Source of the DNA: CAYTRP01 sp964625145
GTDB taxonomy: Bacteria > Sumerlaeota > Sumerlaeia > SLMS01 > JAHLLQ01
Assembly: GCA_964625145.1 (NCBI GenBank)
Contig: CAZVAQ010000001.1
Location: forward strand, 1-64,000
Direction: 5' to 3'
DNA length: 64,000 nt
In this document: piece after piece, positions 1 to 9,060 of the stretch
Position numbering within the stretch: the stretch's first letter is position 1
Layout of the letters: each line of letters opens with the position of its first letter
Translations under genes and position numbers: made by a program
Notes under the pieces: generated by a model
Database searches by the model: none
What the model was told of the DNA's origin: nothing
The model's input: only the letters and a program-made list of their open reading frames with translations

Positions 1-72
1 GAGCCGGCCTCCAGCCATTGAAATCACGTTGTCCCAGCAGGATCACGAATCGCCACAGGGAGCACGAGATAC

Positions 73-1647
73 ATGCCGAACAATTCAGCGGCGACACACA
101 AGCTGACGAATCTGGAGAAGGTGGAGGAGCTGCGCGCGCGCAAGGCGAAGCATCGCCTGGGTGGCGGCGAGGACAAGCTGGAGAAGCAGCGGTCGCAGGG
201 GAAGATGACAGCCCGCGAGCGCATCACGGCGCTCTCCGACCAGGACAGCTTCGAGGAGATGTTCCTGTTCGCGCGGCATCGCTCCACGCACTTTGGCGCC
301 ATCGAGAAGGATCATCCCGCCGACGGCGTCGTCACGGGTAGCGCCACGATCGACGGCCGGCTGGTCCATCTGGCCAGCCAGGACTTCACAGTCGTGGGCG
401 GCGCGGTGGGCGAGGTCCACGCGGACAAGATCGTGGACATGATGAAGCTCTCTCTGAAGACCGGCACGCCGTTTGTCTTCATCAACGATTCGGGTGGCGC
501 GCGCATCCAGGAGGGCATCGACAGCCTGGGCGCGTACGGTCGCATCTTCTTCCACAACACACTTCTCTCGGGCGTCGTGCCACAGATTTCGCTGATCTGC
601 GGACCTTGCGCGGGCGGCGCTGCCTACAGCCCAGCGCTCACTGACTTCATCATCCAGACGCGCCAGGCACACATGTTCATCACGGGTCCGGCGGTGATCA
701 AGCAGGTGACTGGCGAAAGTGTGACGTCGGACGATCTGGGCGGCGCCGAGGTGCAGATGCGCAAGGCAGGCAATGTGCACTTCATCGCCGAGAACGACCA
801 GCATGCAGCCGAGATCTGCCGGCGGCTCCTGAGCTTCCTCCCAGCCAACAACCTTGAGGAACCGCCATACGAACCGCTCGACATTGACCTGTCCCACGAT
901 TCGGTGTTGGACACGATCATTCCCGACGATCCGAAGAAGGGATACAACGTCAAGCAGGTGATCGCACGCCTGGTCGACAACGAGGACTTCCTGGAGATTC
1001 AGGAGCACTTTGCCCCGAACTCGGTGATCGGCTTTGGACGTGTTGGCGGACGCACGGTTGGCTTTGTCGCCAATCAACCCATTGCGACCGCAGGTGTGCT
1101 GGACGTCGACAGCTCCGACAAGATCGCGCGCTTTGTGCGGTTCTGCAATGCCTTCAATCTGCCGCTTGTGACCCTGGTGGACGTGCCCGGATTCATGCCC
1201 GGTGTGCAGCAGGAATACACGGGCATTATCCGCCACGGTGCAAAGGTGCTGTTCGCCTACTCTGCCGCGACGGTGCCAAAGATCACGGTGGTCCTGCGCA
1301 AGGCGTATGGTGGTGCCTACGTGGCGATGTGCTGCAAGGACCTGGGCGCGGACCGCGTTGCCGCGTGGCCGTCGGCGGAGATCGCCGTCATGGGCGCGGA
1401 GAGTGCCGTCGGCATCGTGTTCCGCCGCGAGATTGAAGCGGCCGAGGACAAGGAAGCCAAGCGCCAGGAGTTGATCGAGGAATACCGCTCGACGTTCTCC
1501 TCGCCGTACATGGCCGCAAGCCGCCGCCTGGTGGACCAGATCATTGAGCCCGGCGACACGAAGGCCTTCATCCATCGCGCCATTGAGACGCTCCACACGA
1601 AGCGAGAACTGAGACCGGAGAAGAAGCACGGGTTGATCCCGTTGTGA
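73..1647 (+). CDS. mmdA: Methylmalonyl-CoA decarboxylase alpha / acyl-CoA carboxyltransferase subunit
   Basis: 524 residues, the usual length of the carboxyltransferase subunit of biotin-dependent acyl-CoA (de)carboxylases. It moves the carboxyl group from methylmalonyl-CoA (or propionyl-CoA in reverse) to or from biotin. Both glycine-rich oxyanion-hole motifs are visible: DSGGARIQEG and CAGGAAYSPALTDF in the N-terminal crotonase-like half, and RKAYGGAYVAM in the C-terminal half. It is the first gene of a tight cluster with delta, biotin-carrier and OadB-type beta subunits and no biotin carboxylase. That context argues for a membrane Na+-pumping decarboxylase rather than propionyl-CoA carboxylase. 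The substrate call, methylmalonyl-CoA over glutaconyl- or malonyl-CoA, rests on family resemblance and is less certain than the reaction class. Confidence 0.93.
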   Translation: MPNNSAATHKLTNLEKVEELRARKAKHRLGGGEDKLEKQRSQGKMTARERITALSDQDSFEEMFLFARHRSTHFGAIEKDHPADGVVTGSATIDGRLVHLASQDFTVVGGAVGEVHADKIVDMMKLSLKTGTPFVFINDSGGARIQEGIDSLGAYGRIFFHNTLLSGVVPQISLICGPCAGGAAYSPALTDFIIQTRQAHMFITGPAVIKQVTGESVTSDDLGGAEVQMRKAGNVHFIAENDQHAAEICRRLLSFLPANNLEEPPYEPLDIDLSHDSVLDTIIPDDPKKGYNVKQVIARLVDNEDFLEIQEHFAPNSVIGFGRVGGRTVGFVANQPIATAGVLDVDSSDKIARFVRFCNAFNLPLVTLVDVPGFMPGVQQEYTGIIRHGAKVLFAYSAATVPKITVVLRKAYGGAYVAMCCKDLGADRVAAWPSAEIAVMGAESAVGIVFRREIEAAEDKEAKRQELIEEYRSTFSSPYMAASRRLVDQIIEPGDTKAFIHRAIETLHTKRELRPEKKHGLIPL

Positions 1648-1691
1648 CGTTGCGCAGTGCCTGACTTGCCAATTCTCCAAGGGTTGACAAC

Positions 1692-2102
1692 ATGAACTCA
1701 TCGTATCTTCTCATGGCAGTCACGTCAATGGCCCTGACGGACGGATTGCTGATGATGATCGTGGGGATGTCCGTGGTCTTCACCGCACTCCTCCTGATCA
1801 TGATCATGCTGAAGGCCATTCACCTGCTGCCGTCGGATGACAAGCCCGCGATGACGCCCGCGCGGGTTGAGGCTCCGGCGCCGAAGACAGCTCCGCCACC
1901 TCCAGCAGCGGAGCCCATGGATGCTTCGGGCATTGCGCCGGAGATTGTGGCCGTGATCAGTGCGGCTGTGATCGCAGTCGCCGGCACGGGAGCGAGAGTC
2001 CGCGGTATCCGGCTGGTTCGTCAGCCCGGTCGCTCGCCATGGGTGGAGTTGGGCCGCAGTCTTCATCACCTATCGCACCGCATACAGAGGGGGAAGCGAT
2101 GA
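1692..2102 (+). CDS. OadG-family gamma/delta subunit of Na+-pumping decarboxylase
   Basis: 136 residues with one N-terminal transmembrane helix (about residues 13-40, GLLMMIVGMSVVFTALLLIM). A Pro/Ala-rich stretch follows, then the short C-terminal segment typical of OadG/MmdD subunits (APEIVAVISAAVIAVAG, ending in a Trp-containing basic tail). In this family the subunit anchors the soluble carboxyltransferase and biotin carrier to the membrane beta subunit. An AAGGG sequence precedes the ATG. The gene lies 44 bases after mmdA, and its TGA overlaps the ATG of the biotin carrier gene (ATGA at 2099-2102), so translation is probably coupled. Family members diverge strongly in sequence, so the call leans on topology and context. 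Confidence 0.85.
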   Translation: MNSSYLLMAVTSMALTDGLLMMIVGMSVVFTALLLIMIMLKAIHLLPSDDKPAMTPARVEAPAPKTAPPPPAAEPMDASGIAPEIVAVISAAVIAVAGTGARVRGIRLVRQPGRSPWVELGRSLHHLSHRIQRGKR

Positions 2103-2491
2103 AACTCCGCATAACGGTAGAAGGCAAGACTTACGATGTGGATGTCGAGATTGTGGGCGAGCAGGCGCCCGCGGCGGGAGCAGTCGCCCCCGCGGCTCCA
2201 GTGGCTTCCCGGCCCGCAGCGGCCCCTCCCCCGCCGGCAGCGACTGCGCCACCGCCCCCCCGAGCCCCATCGGGAGGTGGCAAGACATTCCCGTCGCCGC
2301 TGGCCGGCACGGTCCGGTCGATTCACATCAAGCCGGGTGATTCGGTCGATGTGGATCAGGAGGTGATGATCCTGGAAGCGATGAAGATGGAGACCAGTGT
2401 CTCCGCCGCTGCAGCGGGAACCATCAAGTCAGTATTGGTCAACGTCGGTGATGCGGTGTCGTCGGGACAGGCACTCTTCGAATACGAGTGA
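2099..2491 (+). CDS. Biotin carboxyl carrier subunit of methylmalonyl-CoA decarboxylase
   Basis: 130 residues. The start MKLRITVEGKTYDVDVE is the normal N-terminus of MmdC/PycB-type carriers. A Pro/Ala-rich flexible linker (about residues 23-58) leads to a biotinyl/lipoyl domain (about 62-130). The biotin-accepting lysine is K96 in EAMKMET. A longer reading frame begins upstream, but the ATG at 2099 overlaps the preceding stop and has a purine-rich site (GAGGGGGAAG) just before it. The protein shuttles CO2 between the carboxyltransferase and the membrane beta subunit, and should be biotinylated by the ligase encoded at 4011-4751. Confidence 0.93.
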   Translation: MKLRITVEGKTYDVDVEIVGEQAPAAGAVAPAAPVASRPAAAPPPPAATAPPPPRAPSGGGKTFPSPLAGTVRSIHIKPGDSVDVDQEVMILEAMKMETSVSAAAAGTIKSVLVNVGDAVSSGQALFEYE

Positions 2492-2550
2492 TTTCTGGAT
2501 TCCTTTGCAAAGGAATTCCATCGCACACATGACCAGACAGGGAGACCCGG

Positions 2551-4011
2551 ATGTTTGAGCTCTTTGAGTCAGTGTTGGGCAGTTCCGGATTCGGCCAGGC
2601 CACATGGCAGAACTTCGTCATGATGGGCGTGGGAATCCTGTTTATCGTGCTCGCCATCAAGAAGGGCTTTGAACCCCTGCTGCTTGTCCCGATCGGTTTT
2701 GGCATCCTGATCGGGAACATTCCTTACAATGTCCAGGATGTCGGCCTGAGTGTCTACGACGGCCCCGTCAGCGAGACGAAGCTGGAGTACTACGCGACGC
2801 GCGACGTGCAGATTGTCATGCCCGATGGCGAGATCCGCAATGTTGCTGCTTGGGAACAACTACCCAAGCTGGCCATTGCGAGAGATTTGGCCGCGACCGG
2901 TGGTGCAATCATGGCCCACCAGACGGAGTACCTCGTCTATGATGGGAAAAAGAAGATCGATGGACCCGGCGTCTATGAAATGTACAAGGGAGGCCATCAG
3001 GTCTTCGTAAGTCCTCAGGACCTCGCCGATCCTGAAGTGATGAGAAAGGGCCGCTTTCACACGGCCATCAAGATGGAGCAGCAGGACATCGACCAGGCCA
3101 GCGTCCTGTGGGTGCTTTCCCGCGGCATTATGTTGGGATTCTTCCCGCCGCTCATCTTCCTCGGGGTAGGTGCGCTGACGGATTTCGGCCCGCTGCTGGC
3201 GCAGCCGCGTCTGATCCTGCTCGGTGCCGCGGCGCAGTTCGGCATCTTCGGTGCGCTGTTGCTCGCGCTGCTCTTCGGCTTCAACATGGACCAGGCATCC
3301 TCCATCGGCATCATTGGCGGTGCCGACGGGCCCACGGCAATCTTCACGGCAACGAAACTGGCGCCGGAACTTCTGGGTGCCATTGCGCTGGCAGCCTACA
3401 GCTACATGGCCATGGTGCCGATCATCCAACCGCCCATCATGAGGCTGCTGACGACCAAGGCCGAACGGCGCATTCGCATGGAAGCGCCAAAGGATGTGTC
3501 GCGCACGGCGCGCATCGTCTTCCCCATCGCCGGCTTCATCCTGACGGCCATGATCGCCAACGCGGCGTTGCCCTTGCTCGGCTTCCTCTTCTTCGGCAAT
3601 CTGCTGCGGGAGAGTCTGGTGACGGAGCGTCTCGCCAAGACGGCGCAAACTTCCTTCATCGACATCATCACAATCCTGCTCGGCGTGTGCGTCGGTGCGA
3701 AGACACAGGCGAGCAACTTCCTGACGATCCAGACGATTCAAATCTTCATCCTGGGCATCGTCGCATTCGGGATCGCCACGGCGAGCGGCGTGATGTTTGC
3801 CAAGGTCATGAACCTGCTTTCGAAGGACAAGATCAACCCACTGATCGGTGCGGCTGGTGTCTCGGCAGTCCCCATGGCCGCGCGCGTGGTGCAGCGTGTC
3901 GCGCAGGAGGAGGATAAGCAGAACTTCCTGCTGATGCACGCGATGGGACCGAACGTGGCGGGCGTGATCGGTTCGGCCGTGGCAGCCGGCGTGCTGCTGT
4001 CGCACTTCTGA
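2551..4011 (+). CDS. Sodium-ion-translocating decarboxylase beta subunit (OadB family) with an inserted domain
   Basis: 486-residue integral membrane protein that decarboxylates carboxybiotin and exports Na+. The family core is well conserved: EPLLLVPIGFGILIGNIP (about 41-58), PPLIFLGVGALTDFGPLL (199-216), SIGIIGGADGPTAIF, the AYSYMAMVPIIQPPIM segment, and C-terminal INPLIGAAGVSAVPMAARV and HAMGPNVAGVIGSA. The oddity is a hydrophilic segment of roughly 110 residues (about 68-185) between the first two conserved blocks, where most homologues have a short loop. This makes the protein longer than the usual 380-430 residues. Its stop overlaps the start of the biotin ligase gene (TGATG), completing a five-gene operon. 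Confidence 0.93.
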   Translation: MFELFESVLGSSGFGQATWQNFVMMGVGILFIVLAIKKGFEPLLLVPIGFGILIGNIPYNVQDVGLSVYDGPVSETKLEYYATRDVQIVMPDGEIRNVAAWEQLPKLAIARDLAATGGAIMAHQTEYLVYDGKKKIDGPGVYEMYKGGHQVFVSPQDLADPEVMRKGRFHTAIKMEQQDIDQASVLWVLSRGIMLGFFPPLIFLGVGALTDFGPLLAQPRLILLGAAAQFGIFGALLLALLFGFNMDQASSIGIIGGADGPTAIFTATKLAPELLGAIALAAYSYMAMVPIIQPPIMRLLTTKAERRIRMEAPKDVSRTARIVFPIAGFILTAMIANAALPLLGFLFFGNLLRESLVTERLAKTAQTSFIDIITILLGVCVGAKTQASNFLTIQTIQIFILGIVAFGIATASGVMFAKVMNLLSKDKINPLIGAAGVSAVPMAARVVQRVAQEEDKQNFLLMHAMGPNVAGVIGSAVAAGVLLSHF

Positions 4012-4751
4012 TGATGCGCGTGCTGGAATTTGACCAGCTTGACTCGACCAACCTCGAGGCGCGTCGATTGTGGTTGGGGGGCGAATGGGAATCCGCCCCC
4101 TACGCCGTGATTGCAGGCGAGCAAACCGGTGGCATGGGGCGCGATGGAAGGGTGTGGCACAGTCCTCCGGGTGGCCTGTGGATGACCGTGGCCTGGCCGT
4201 GCCAGCGGCTGGAGCTGGCGGCGCGGGGGCTGGCCTTGGCCGTGGGATTGGCCACGCGCGACGCCATTCAGGCCGCCACGGATGTGGATGCCATGATCAA
4301 GTGGCCAAACGACCTGCTGGTGCGCGGGCGCAAGCTGTGTGGGATTCTCTGCCAAGCGGATTCGGCCCTGAATCCCCCCGTGGTCTTTGTGGGCATCGGC
4401 GTGAATGGCAATCTGCGGACGGACGAACTGGGGAGCGACCTGCGGACTCCGGCGACGACGCTACGGGACGAGCGCGGCCGGGCGGTCAATCTGGCCACTT
4501 TGCGGGATGCCATCCTTGCCCAACTGGAGCGTCGGCTTGCCATCTTTGAGACCGAGGGCCTCAAGCCCATGGCCTCGGAAGTGAATGCCTACCTGGCATG
4601 GATGGGCGGGCGCGTTATCGTTCGCAATCCCGGAACCGCAGAGGATTTGGAGGGAACGCTGCTGGGGATCGACGAGGACGGGCGCCTGCTGATCGAGAGC
4701 CGGGGTGCCGTCACGCCGGTTGTGAGTGGCGAACTGAGGCAACCTTCCTAG
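4011..4751 (+). CDS. birA: Biotin--[acetyl-CoA-carboxylase] ligase, monofunctional
   Basis: 246 residues. It adenylates biotin and transfers it to the carrier lysine. The nucleotide/biotin loop reads GEQTGGMGRDGRVWHSPPGG, a variant of the family's GRGRRGRxWxSPxGN. The KWPNDLLVRGRKLCGIL lysine motif follows. It lacks the N-terminal winged helix of E. coli BirA, so it is a ligase only and not a repressor. The first codon overlaps the OadB stop and is followed directly by a second ATG, so either could be used. Placement at the end of the decarboxylase operon suggests dedicated biotinylation of the carrier at 2099-2491, though it may serve all biotin enzymes of the cell. Confidence 0.9.
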   Translation: MMRVLEFDQLDSTNLEARRLWLGGEWESAPYAVIAGEQTGGMGRDGRVWHSPPGGLWMTVAWPCQRLELAARGLALAVGLATRDAIQAATDVDAMIKWPNDLLVRGRKLCGILCQADSALNPPVVFVGIGVNGNLRTDELGSDLRTPATTLRDERGRAVNLATLRDAILAQLERRLAIFETEGLKPMASEVNAYLAWMGGRVIVRNPGTAEDLEGTLLGIDEDGRLLIESRGAVTPVVSGELRQPS

Positions 4752-4810
4752 GCCGGGAGGCTGCGTTTCCGATTGTCGGTCCGGATTAGTTGGCCCCATG
4801 CTCATCCATT

Positions 4811-5740
4811 ATGAGCAAGATCCGCGAACTGGCCCTGCGTGTTGCCTACCTGACGCTTCCTTCCCTGATGGTTGTCCTGGCGGCCATGGCTGTGATCGTG
4901 GCCAGGGGCGAGGCGCTGCCGATCAGCTATGGCAAGGTGGCTGGCTATCGCGACGCCACCGGTGTGAGCGCCGAGGACCGTCTGGCGTATCTGGCCACGT
5001 TTGAGAGGGCGCTGCACGAGGAACGCGCGCGCAATGCGCTCCCCCGCCTTGAGCGTTCGGCTGCTCTTGATCGCGTCGCCCAGGCCTATGCGGAGGACAT
5101 GGCCAGCAGGCGGTTCTTCGACCATGTCTCCCCCGATGGCAAGGGGCCATCCGACCGCGTGGCATTGCACTCGCCAGACGCGATCATCTTTGGCGTGCGG
5201 GAGAACTTGTCCTATGCTCACTCGAGTCATCCCGATCCGGTGTGGATGCGCGCCCAGCGTGCCCACGGGGCATTGATGGACTCGCCCGGTCACCGGCAGA
5301 ATATCCTGCATCGCGACAGCACGCATGTGGGCATCGGGATGAAGTCCATCTGGCGTGATGGCGTGCTGGTGGATTATGTCGTGCAGTTGTTTGGGCATGA
5401 CGTGGGCACCTGGACGATGGGACGGCCGCGCCGCACGGTCGAATCCGACCGCATGCTGCTGTTGCCCATCCGTCTGACGCGGCCGGACGTCGAGTTCATG
5501 CTGGACAGTCCCGACGATCCGCATCGCTTGTACACCAACCTCTACTCCAACAGGACGCTCCACTTCGAGGGCTCCGTGCGCTTGAGGCCTGATGCGAGTG
5601 GTGCCAACCTGGAAGTGCCGGGCCTGGCGCCGGGAACCTATGCCATTCATGCACGACTGAAGGGAAGGACGCGCGGATGGTATCGCGTGCTGCAGTTTGA
5701 AGTGGAACCCGCCCCAAGACATGCCATGGGTGCGCCCTAG
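4811..5740 (+). CDS. Exported CAP/SCP-domain protein (YkwD-like)
   Basis: 309 residues from the ATG at 4811. An in-frame start at 4790 exists, but the signal-anchor segment (LPSLMVVLAAMAVIVA) fits the shorter form better. A CAP (cysteine-rich secretory/antigen 5/PR-1) domain covers about residues 50-195. It includes LDRVAQAYAEDMASRRFFDH near its start and HGALMDSPGHRQNILH towards its end, with the paired His/Glu expected of bacterial YkwD-like proteins. The C-terminal 110 residues look like a beta-rich extracellular module and are not recognised. The biochemical role of bacterial CAP proteins is mostly unknown. It starts 59 bases after birA but is functionally unrelated to it. Confidence 0.85.
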   Translation: MSKIRELALRVAYLTLPSLMVVLAAMAVIVARGEALPISYGKVAGYRDATGVSAEDRLAYLATFERALHEERARNALPRLERSAALDRVAQAYAEDMASRRFFDHVSPDGKGPSDRVALHSPDAIIFGVRENLSYAHSSHPDPVWMRAQRAHGALMDSPGHRQNILHRDSTHVGIGMKSIWRDGVLVDYVVQLFGHDVGTWTMGRPRRTVESDRMLLLPIRLTRPDVEFMLDSPDDPHRLYTNLYSNRTLHFEGSVRLRPDASGANLEVPGLAPGTYAIHARLKGRTRGWYRVLQFEVEPAPRHAMGAP

Positions 5741-5761
5741 ACCAAACAGGAGATCGATCGG

Positions 5762-8700
5762 ATGCCGTCAAGAACCCGAGGGGGTCTGGCAATTGCCGGT
5801 GCCCTGCTGCTAGCCAGCCTGTCTGTGAGCCAATTGGCTGCGCAGGAACCGACCAACGCCATCAGCGATGAGTTCATCACGTTGGGGTATGTGCAGAGCA
5901 CCACGGCGTCGTGGGGGTACCACTATCATGCCATGACGCACCTGGCGATGACCTTCACGGACTTCGATGCGAACGGGAACCTTGTGAACCCGGGGAGTTG
6001 GACGAACCGGTCGATCCTGTTTCGCCCGGGGGGAAAGGCCGATCGCAACGGCACGAAAATCCTCCTGACGATTCGCAACCAGGACTTCAGTTCTTCAGTG
6101 ATGTCCAGCGTGATGCTTGATCCGGCCAAGCGCGCGAACCTGATAAGCAAGCTTGTCGCCCTGGTGGGCAATGACCCGGGATGCCACGGGATCAACTTTG
6201 ACTTCGAACCGGTGCCGTACGGCGCGGGAGTGGGCTCGGCAATCGTTGACTTCTCGCACGAATTGCGAGCGGCCATGCCGGACAAGGAGCTGTCGAAGTA
6301 TGTCGGCCCGACGTACTCATCGACAAGCTGGCCAAACCTGCCGGGGCTGATGGAAGCCCTGGACTATGTGAACATCAGTTGCTATCCCTATTCGGGAAGC
6401 TGGAGCGCGACATCGCGCGCCATCGCGCCAATCACACAGGATGGCGGATCACGAGGCTATCGCGACAACACCGACTTGTTCATGCAGAACGGCGTGCCAC
6501 CAAACAAGATGGTGCTGACGCTGGCGTCCTACGGTTACAGCATGGTGACAACCTCGACGGCGTATGGTGCGAACAAGGTCTCGAACCTGAGCTCGATCGG
6601 GTACACGCAGGGGCGCTTTGCGACGAGCCTTGGCACCCCGCAGAGAACGCGCAATTACAAGACGCTGCAGGAATCGTTGTGGTACACGACGCCCCGGGGG
6701 GTCGGTGAATACAATCATTACAATTATGATGATGAGTTTACAATCGGCCTGAAGATCCGTGGCGCGCGCAATTGGCACGGCAACCAGTACACGGGCCAGC
6801 GCCTGCGCGGCGTGGGCTTCTGGTCGCTGGCTTGGATGGGGCCGAACTTCCTGGGCAGCTATGCCTCCACGGACCTGGAGACCGGCAGCACTGGTGTGTT
6901 GAAGACGCGGACGTATCCAATGGTGTACCAGGAACTGCAGGAGACGCTCTCGCGACCGGGAACCCGCGAGTTCGTCCTGGAGAAGTGGGAGTATGACAGT
7001 GCCTCCATCTCCGCTTCGGATCGCAACCGATGGGACCGGTGGCGGGATCCGAAAGACAGCGAGGACAATATCGGTGTCGTCTCGGGGCAGACTGGCCGGA
7101 GCATCGTGGCAACTCCCGGTAGCAACAAGCCACCGGCCAGCAACTATTGCCTGCAACTCAGCTATGGTTTCACAAGCGATGCAAACAGCCGGTTGTTCTA
7201 TCGTTGGGAAATCCTGGGCGATCATGTATTCACCACGACGCGCGATGTCTTTGGAGCAGTGGGTCATGTCCCCGCCAATTCGACGGTCAAGGTCAGCATG
7301 CTGGCCCCCGGGGCGGCCGGCCGCTCGATCCGGTTTGTCGCCATGGACGCAAAGGGCGAACTGGAGACGAGCAAAGCGTTCCCATTGTCGGCAGGAACAT
7401 GGACGACGCTCGAATGGGACCTGTGGGATGACAGCCCGGGCAATATCCTCCCCTATACGACCAACCACGATCAGTACCTGAGCGGTAATGGAATTCTGGA
7501 CAGCGCGATGGTCGTTGACATCGATGGAGACGGCACGACGACGACAGACATCGTGCCGGCTCGCGACATCGCCGTGGTGGGTTTCCTGATCGAGTCCAAT
7601 GGCGTCAGCGGCAACGGGCTCGTCTATCTGGACGAGTTGCGCTACTCGCCAGGTCCGCGTGAGGGCCGGCAATATGTGATCAACGAGTTCCGCTATCACG
7701 ACACGACAAGGCAATACATCGAGATCCACGGGCCGGCGGGGCCGATCCCCAGCGGGTTGCAGTTGCGCGTGGCGACGGGAGCCAGCGGCGCGGTGACGGC
7801 ATCGATTCCAGTAGCGGGGAGCATTCCCGATTCGGGCGATGGCACGGGCCTCCTGCTGATTGGAACGTCCTCTGTCCCCAATCGGAACATCACGGCGGCC
7901 AATGGATTCCTGAATGCGGTCACTCCCGCTGGCATGCAGCTCATCGACACGCAGACTGGATATATTCACGACGCGGTGACCTATCGTGCCTACAGTGGAA
8001 CCGGTCGCCTTGATGGTCCGCGAATGGCACTGGTCACCGGCAACGGCTACCCGTGGCTCGGCGAGGCGAACACTGGCAGCGGAACAGTCGCCACCGATCA
8101 CTATGGCTTCTCGCGCTATCCCGATGGGGCAAATACTTGGATCAATGGCGCGGACTTCGGCTTGGCCGTGCCGACACCGGGCAGCTCCAACGGTGGCTCC
8201 ATCAAGGAGGCCGATCTGCCCGTGACGTTTGACTTCCAGACCGTGCCACCGGGCGCGTTCCAGACTTACCAGCCGTTCACCCTCGCGAACCCCGTTACGG
8301 CGGGACTTCCAGCGTCACCCAGCGGCGGGCTGGCGCATCGATGCGTGGATACGGGAGGCGGTGGTGTCATCTCCTTCATCGGTGATCGCGCGCTCGGAGA
8401 GAGTGGCCAGGGCTATCGCGTGACCGGCGAGTGGTTCATCCCCGCATCGAACGTCGGAACCCCGGTGCAGAGTGTCGCCGTCGGCTTCTGCGGCAGCCAG
8501 GGGACTACGTTCTTCACCGCATCGCCGGCGAGCAGCGGATTCGAGGACGGCTATTGGCTGATCTACGAGAACCGCGATGGAGCCGCCCTGAACGACGGCC
8601 GCGCGGATCACCCGGGCACATTCGAGTTCGTGATGGCGACGAACAATGGTGTCTCCCCCGCGCCGGTGCAGTTTCTGGGATCAGCGACACGCGCATCGGC

Positions 8701-8971
8701 CGGCATCGGCGAGGGGACTTGGGCGCCGTTCGAGTTGGTCATTGATCCAACGGTTGAGCCGGCGGGTCAGTTGACGGCAAAGGTCAACGATACGGTGGTC
8801 TACGATGGACCAATCCCCATCGGCGGCCCAACGCGCGGAGCCGTACAGATCGGTTTCCGCGAGAACCACGCGGGCAACCCCGTCGCATCAGAAGGGACCT
8901 GGGTGGACAACTTGCAGATCAGTCTCCTGACACCGGTGGAGCCGCAGGTGGACATCTTTCGCGTGTACTGA
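5762..8971 (+). CDS. Exported GH18-like glycosidase with lamin-tail-like C-terminal region
   Basis: 1069 residues with an N-terminal signal peptide (AGALLLASLSVSQLAAQ). Residues about 36-370 look like a glycoside hydrolase family 18 barrel: the strand motif HGINFDFEPVP (142-152) contains the probable catalytic Glu149. The usual DxxDxDxE reads H142, N145, D147, E149, so only the last Asp and the Glu are kept, as in spore-type GH18 proteins. Later parts are extracellular beta modules, including a segment starting VINEFRYHDTTRQYIEIHGP (about 639) that resembles lamin-tail domains. It ends EPQVDIFRVY, a tail type shared with two other exported proteins here. Substrate unknown; chitin- or peptidoglycan-like glycans are plausible. 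Confidence 0.8.
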   Translation: MPSRTRGGLAIAGALLLASLSVSQLAAQEPTNAISDEFITLGYVQSTTASWGYHYHAMTHLAMTFTDFDANGNLVNPGSWTNRSILFRPGGKADRNGTKILLTIRNQDFSSSVMSSVMLDPAKRANLISKLVALVGNDPGCHGINFDFEPVPYGAGVGSAIVDFSHELRAAMPDKELSKYVGPTYSSTSWPNLPGLMEALDYVNISCYPYSGSWSATSRAIAPITQDGGSRGYRDNTDLFMQNGVPPNKMVLTLASYGYSMVTTSTAYGANKVSNLSSIGYTQGRFATSLGTPQRTRNYKTLQESLWYTTPRGVGEYNHYNYDDEFTIGLKIRGARNWHGNQYTGQRLRGVGFWSLAWMGPNFLGSYASTDLETGSTGVLKTRTYPMVYQELQETLSRPGTREFVLEKWEYDSASISASDRNRWDRWRDPKDSEDNIGVVSGQTGRSIVATPGSNKPPASNYCLQLSYGFTSDANSRLFYRWEILGDHVFTTTRDVFGAVGHVPANSTVKVSMLAPGAAGRSIRFVAMDAKGELETSKAFPLSAGTWTTLEWDLWDDSPGNILPYTTNHDQYLSGNGILDSAMVVDIDGDGTTTTDIVPARDIAVVGFLIESNGVSGNGLVYLDELRYSPGPREGRQYVINEFRYHDTTRQYIEIHGPAGPIPSGLQLRVATGASGAVTASIPVAGSIPDSGDGTGLLLIGTSSVPNRNITAANGFLNAVTPAGMQLIDTQTGYIHDAVTYRAYSGTGRLDGPRMALVTGNGYPWLGEANTGSGTVATDHYGFSRYPDGANTWINGADFGLAVPTPGSSNGGSIKEADLPVTFDFQTVPPGAFQTYQPFTLANPVTAGLPASPSGGLAHRCVDTGGGGVISFIGDRALGESGQGYRVTGEWFIPASNVGTPVQSVAVGFCGSQGTTFFTASPASSGFEDGYWLIYENRDGAALNDGRADHPGTFEFVMATNNGVSPAPVQFLGSATRASAGIGEGTWAPFELVIDPTVEPAGQLTAKVNDTVVYDGPIPIGGPTRGAVQIGFRENHAGNPVASEGTWVDNLQISLLTPVEPQVDIFRVY

Positions 8972-8996
8972 TGTGGAGCACAGCGAGTTGAAATGA

Positions 8997-9029
8997 CCGA
9001 GCCCCTCCCGACTTTGCGGAGGGGCTCGG
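8997..9029. terminator. Bidirectional hairpin terminator
   Basis: A perfect 12-bp inverted repeat (arms 8997-9008 and 9018-9029, CCGAGCCCCTCC / GGAGGGGCTCGG) with a 9-base loop lies between two convergent genes, the GH18-like gene and the DksA-like gene. The downstream T-run on the plus strand is weak (TGGCTTTAT). Position and symmetry suggest it serves both strands. Confidence 0.75.
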
Positions 9030-9060
9030 TGGCTTTATCATCGATGCAGAGAGTACATCC

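Noticed and set aside
1..72. Possible 3' end of an upstream gene (stop at 19-21)
   Set aside because: Only six codons are visible before the TGA, too few to support a gene.
85..1701. 538-residue minus-strand frame opposite mmdA
   Set aside because: Antisense shadow of a well-conserved gene; Arg/His/Leu-rich low-complexity translation with no motif.
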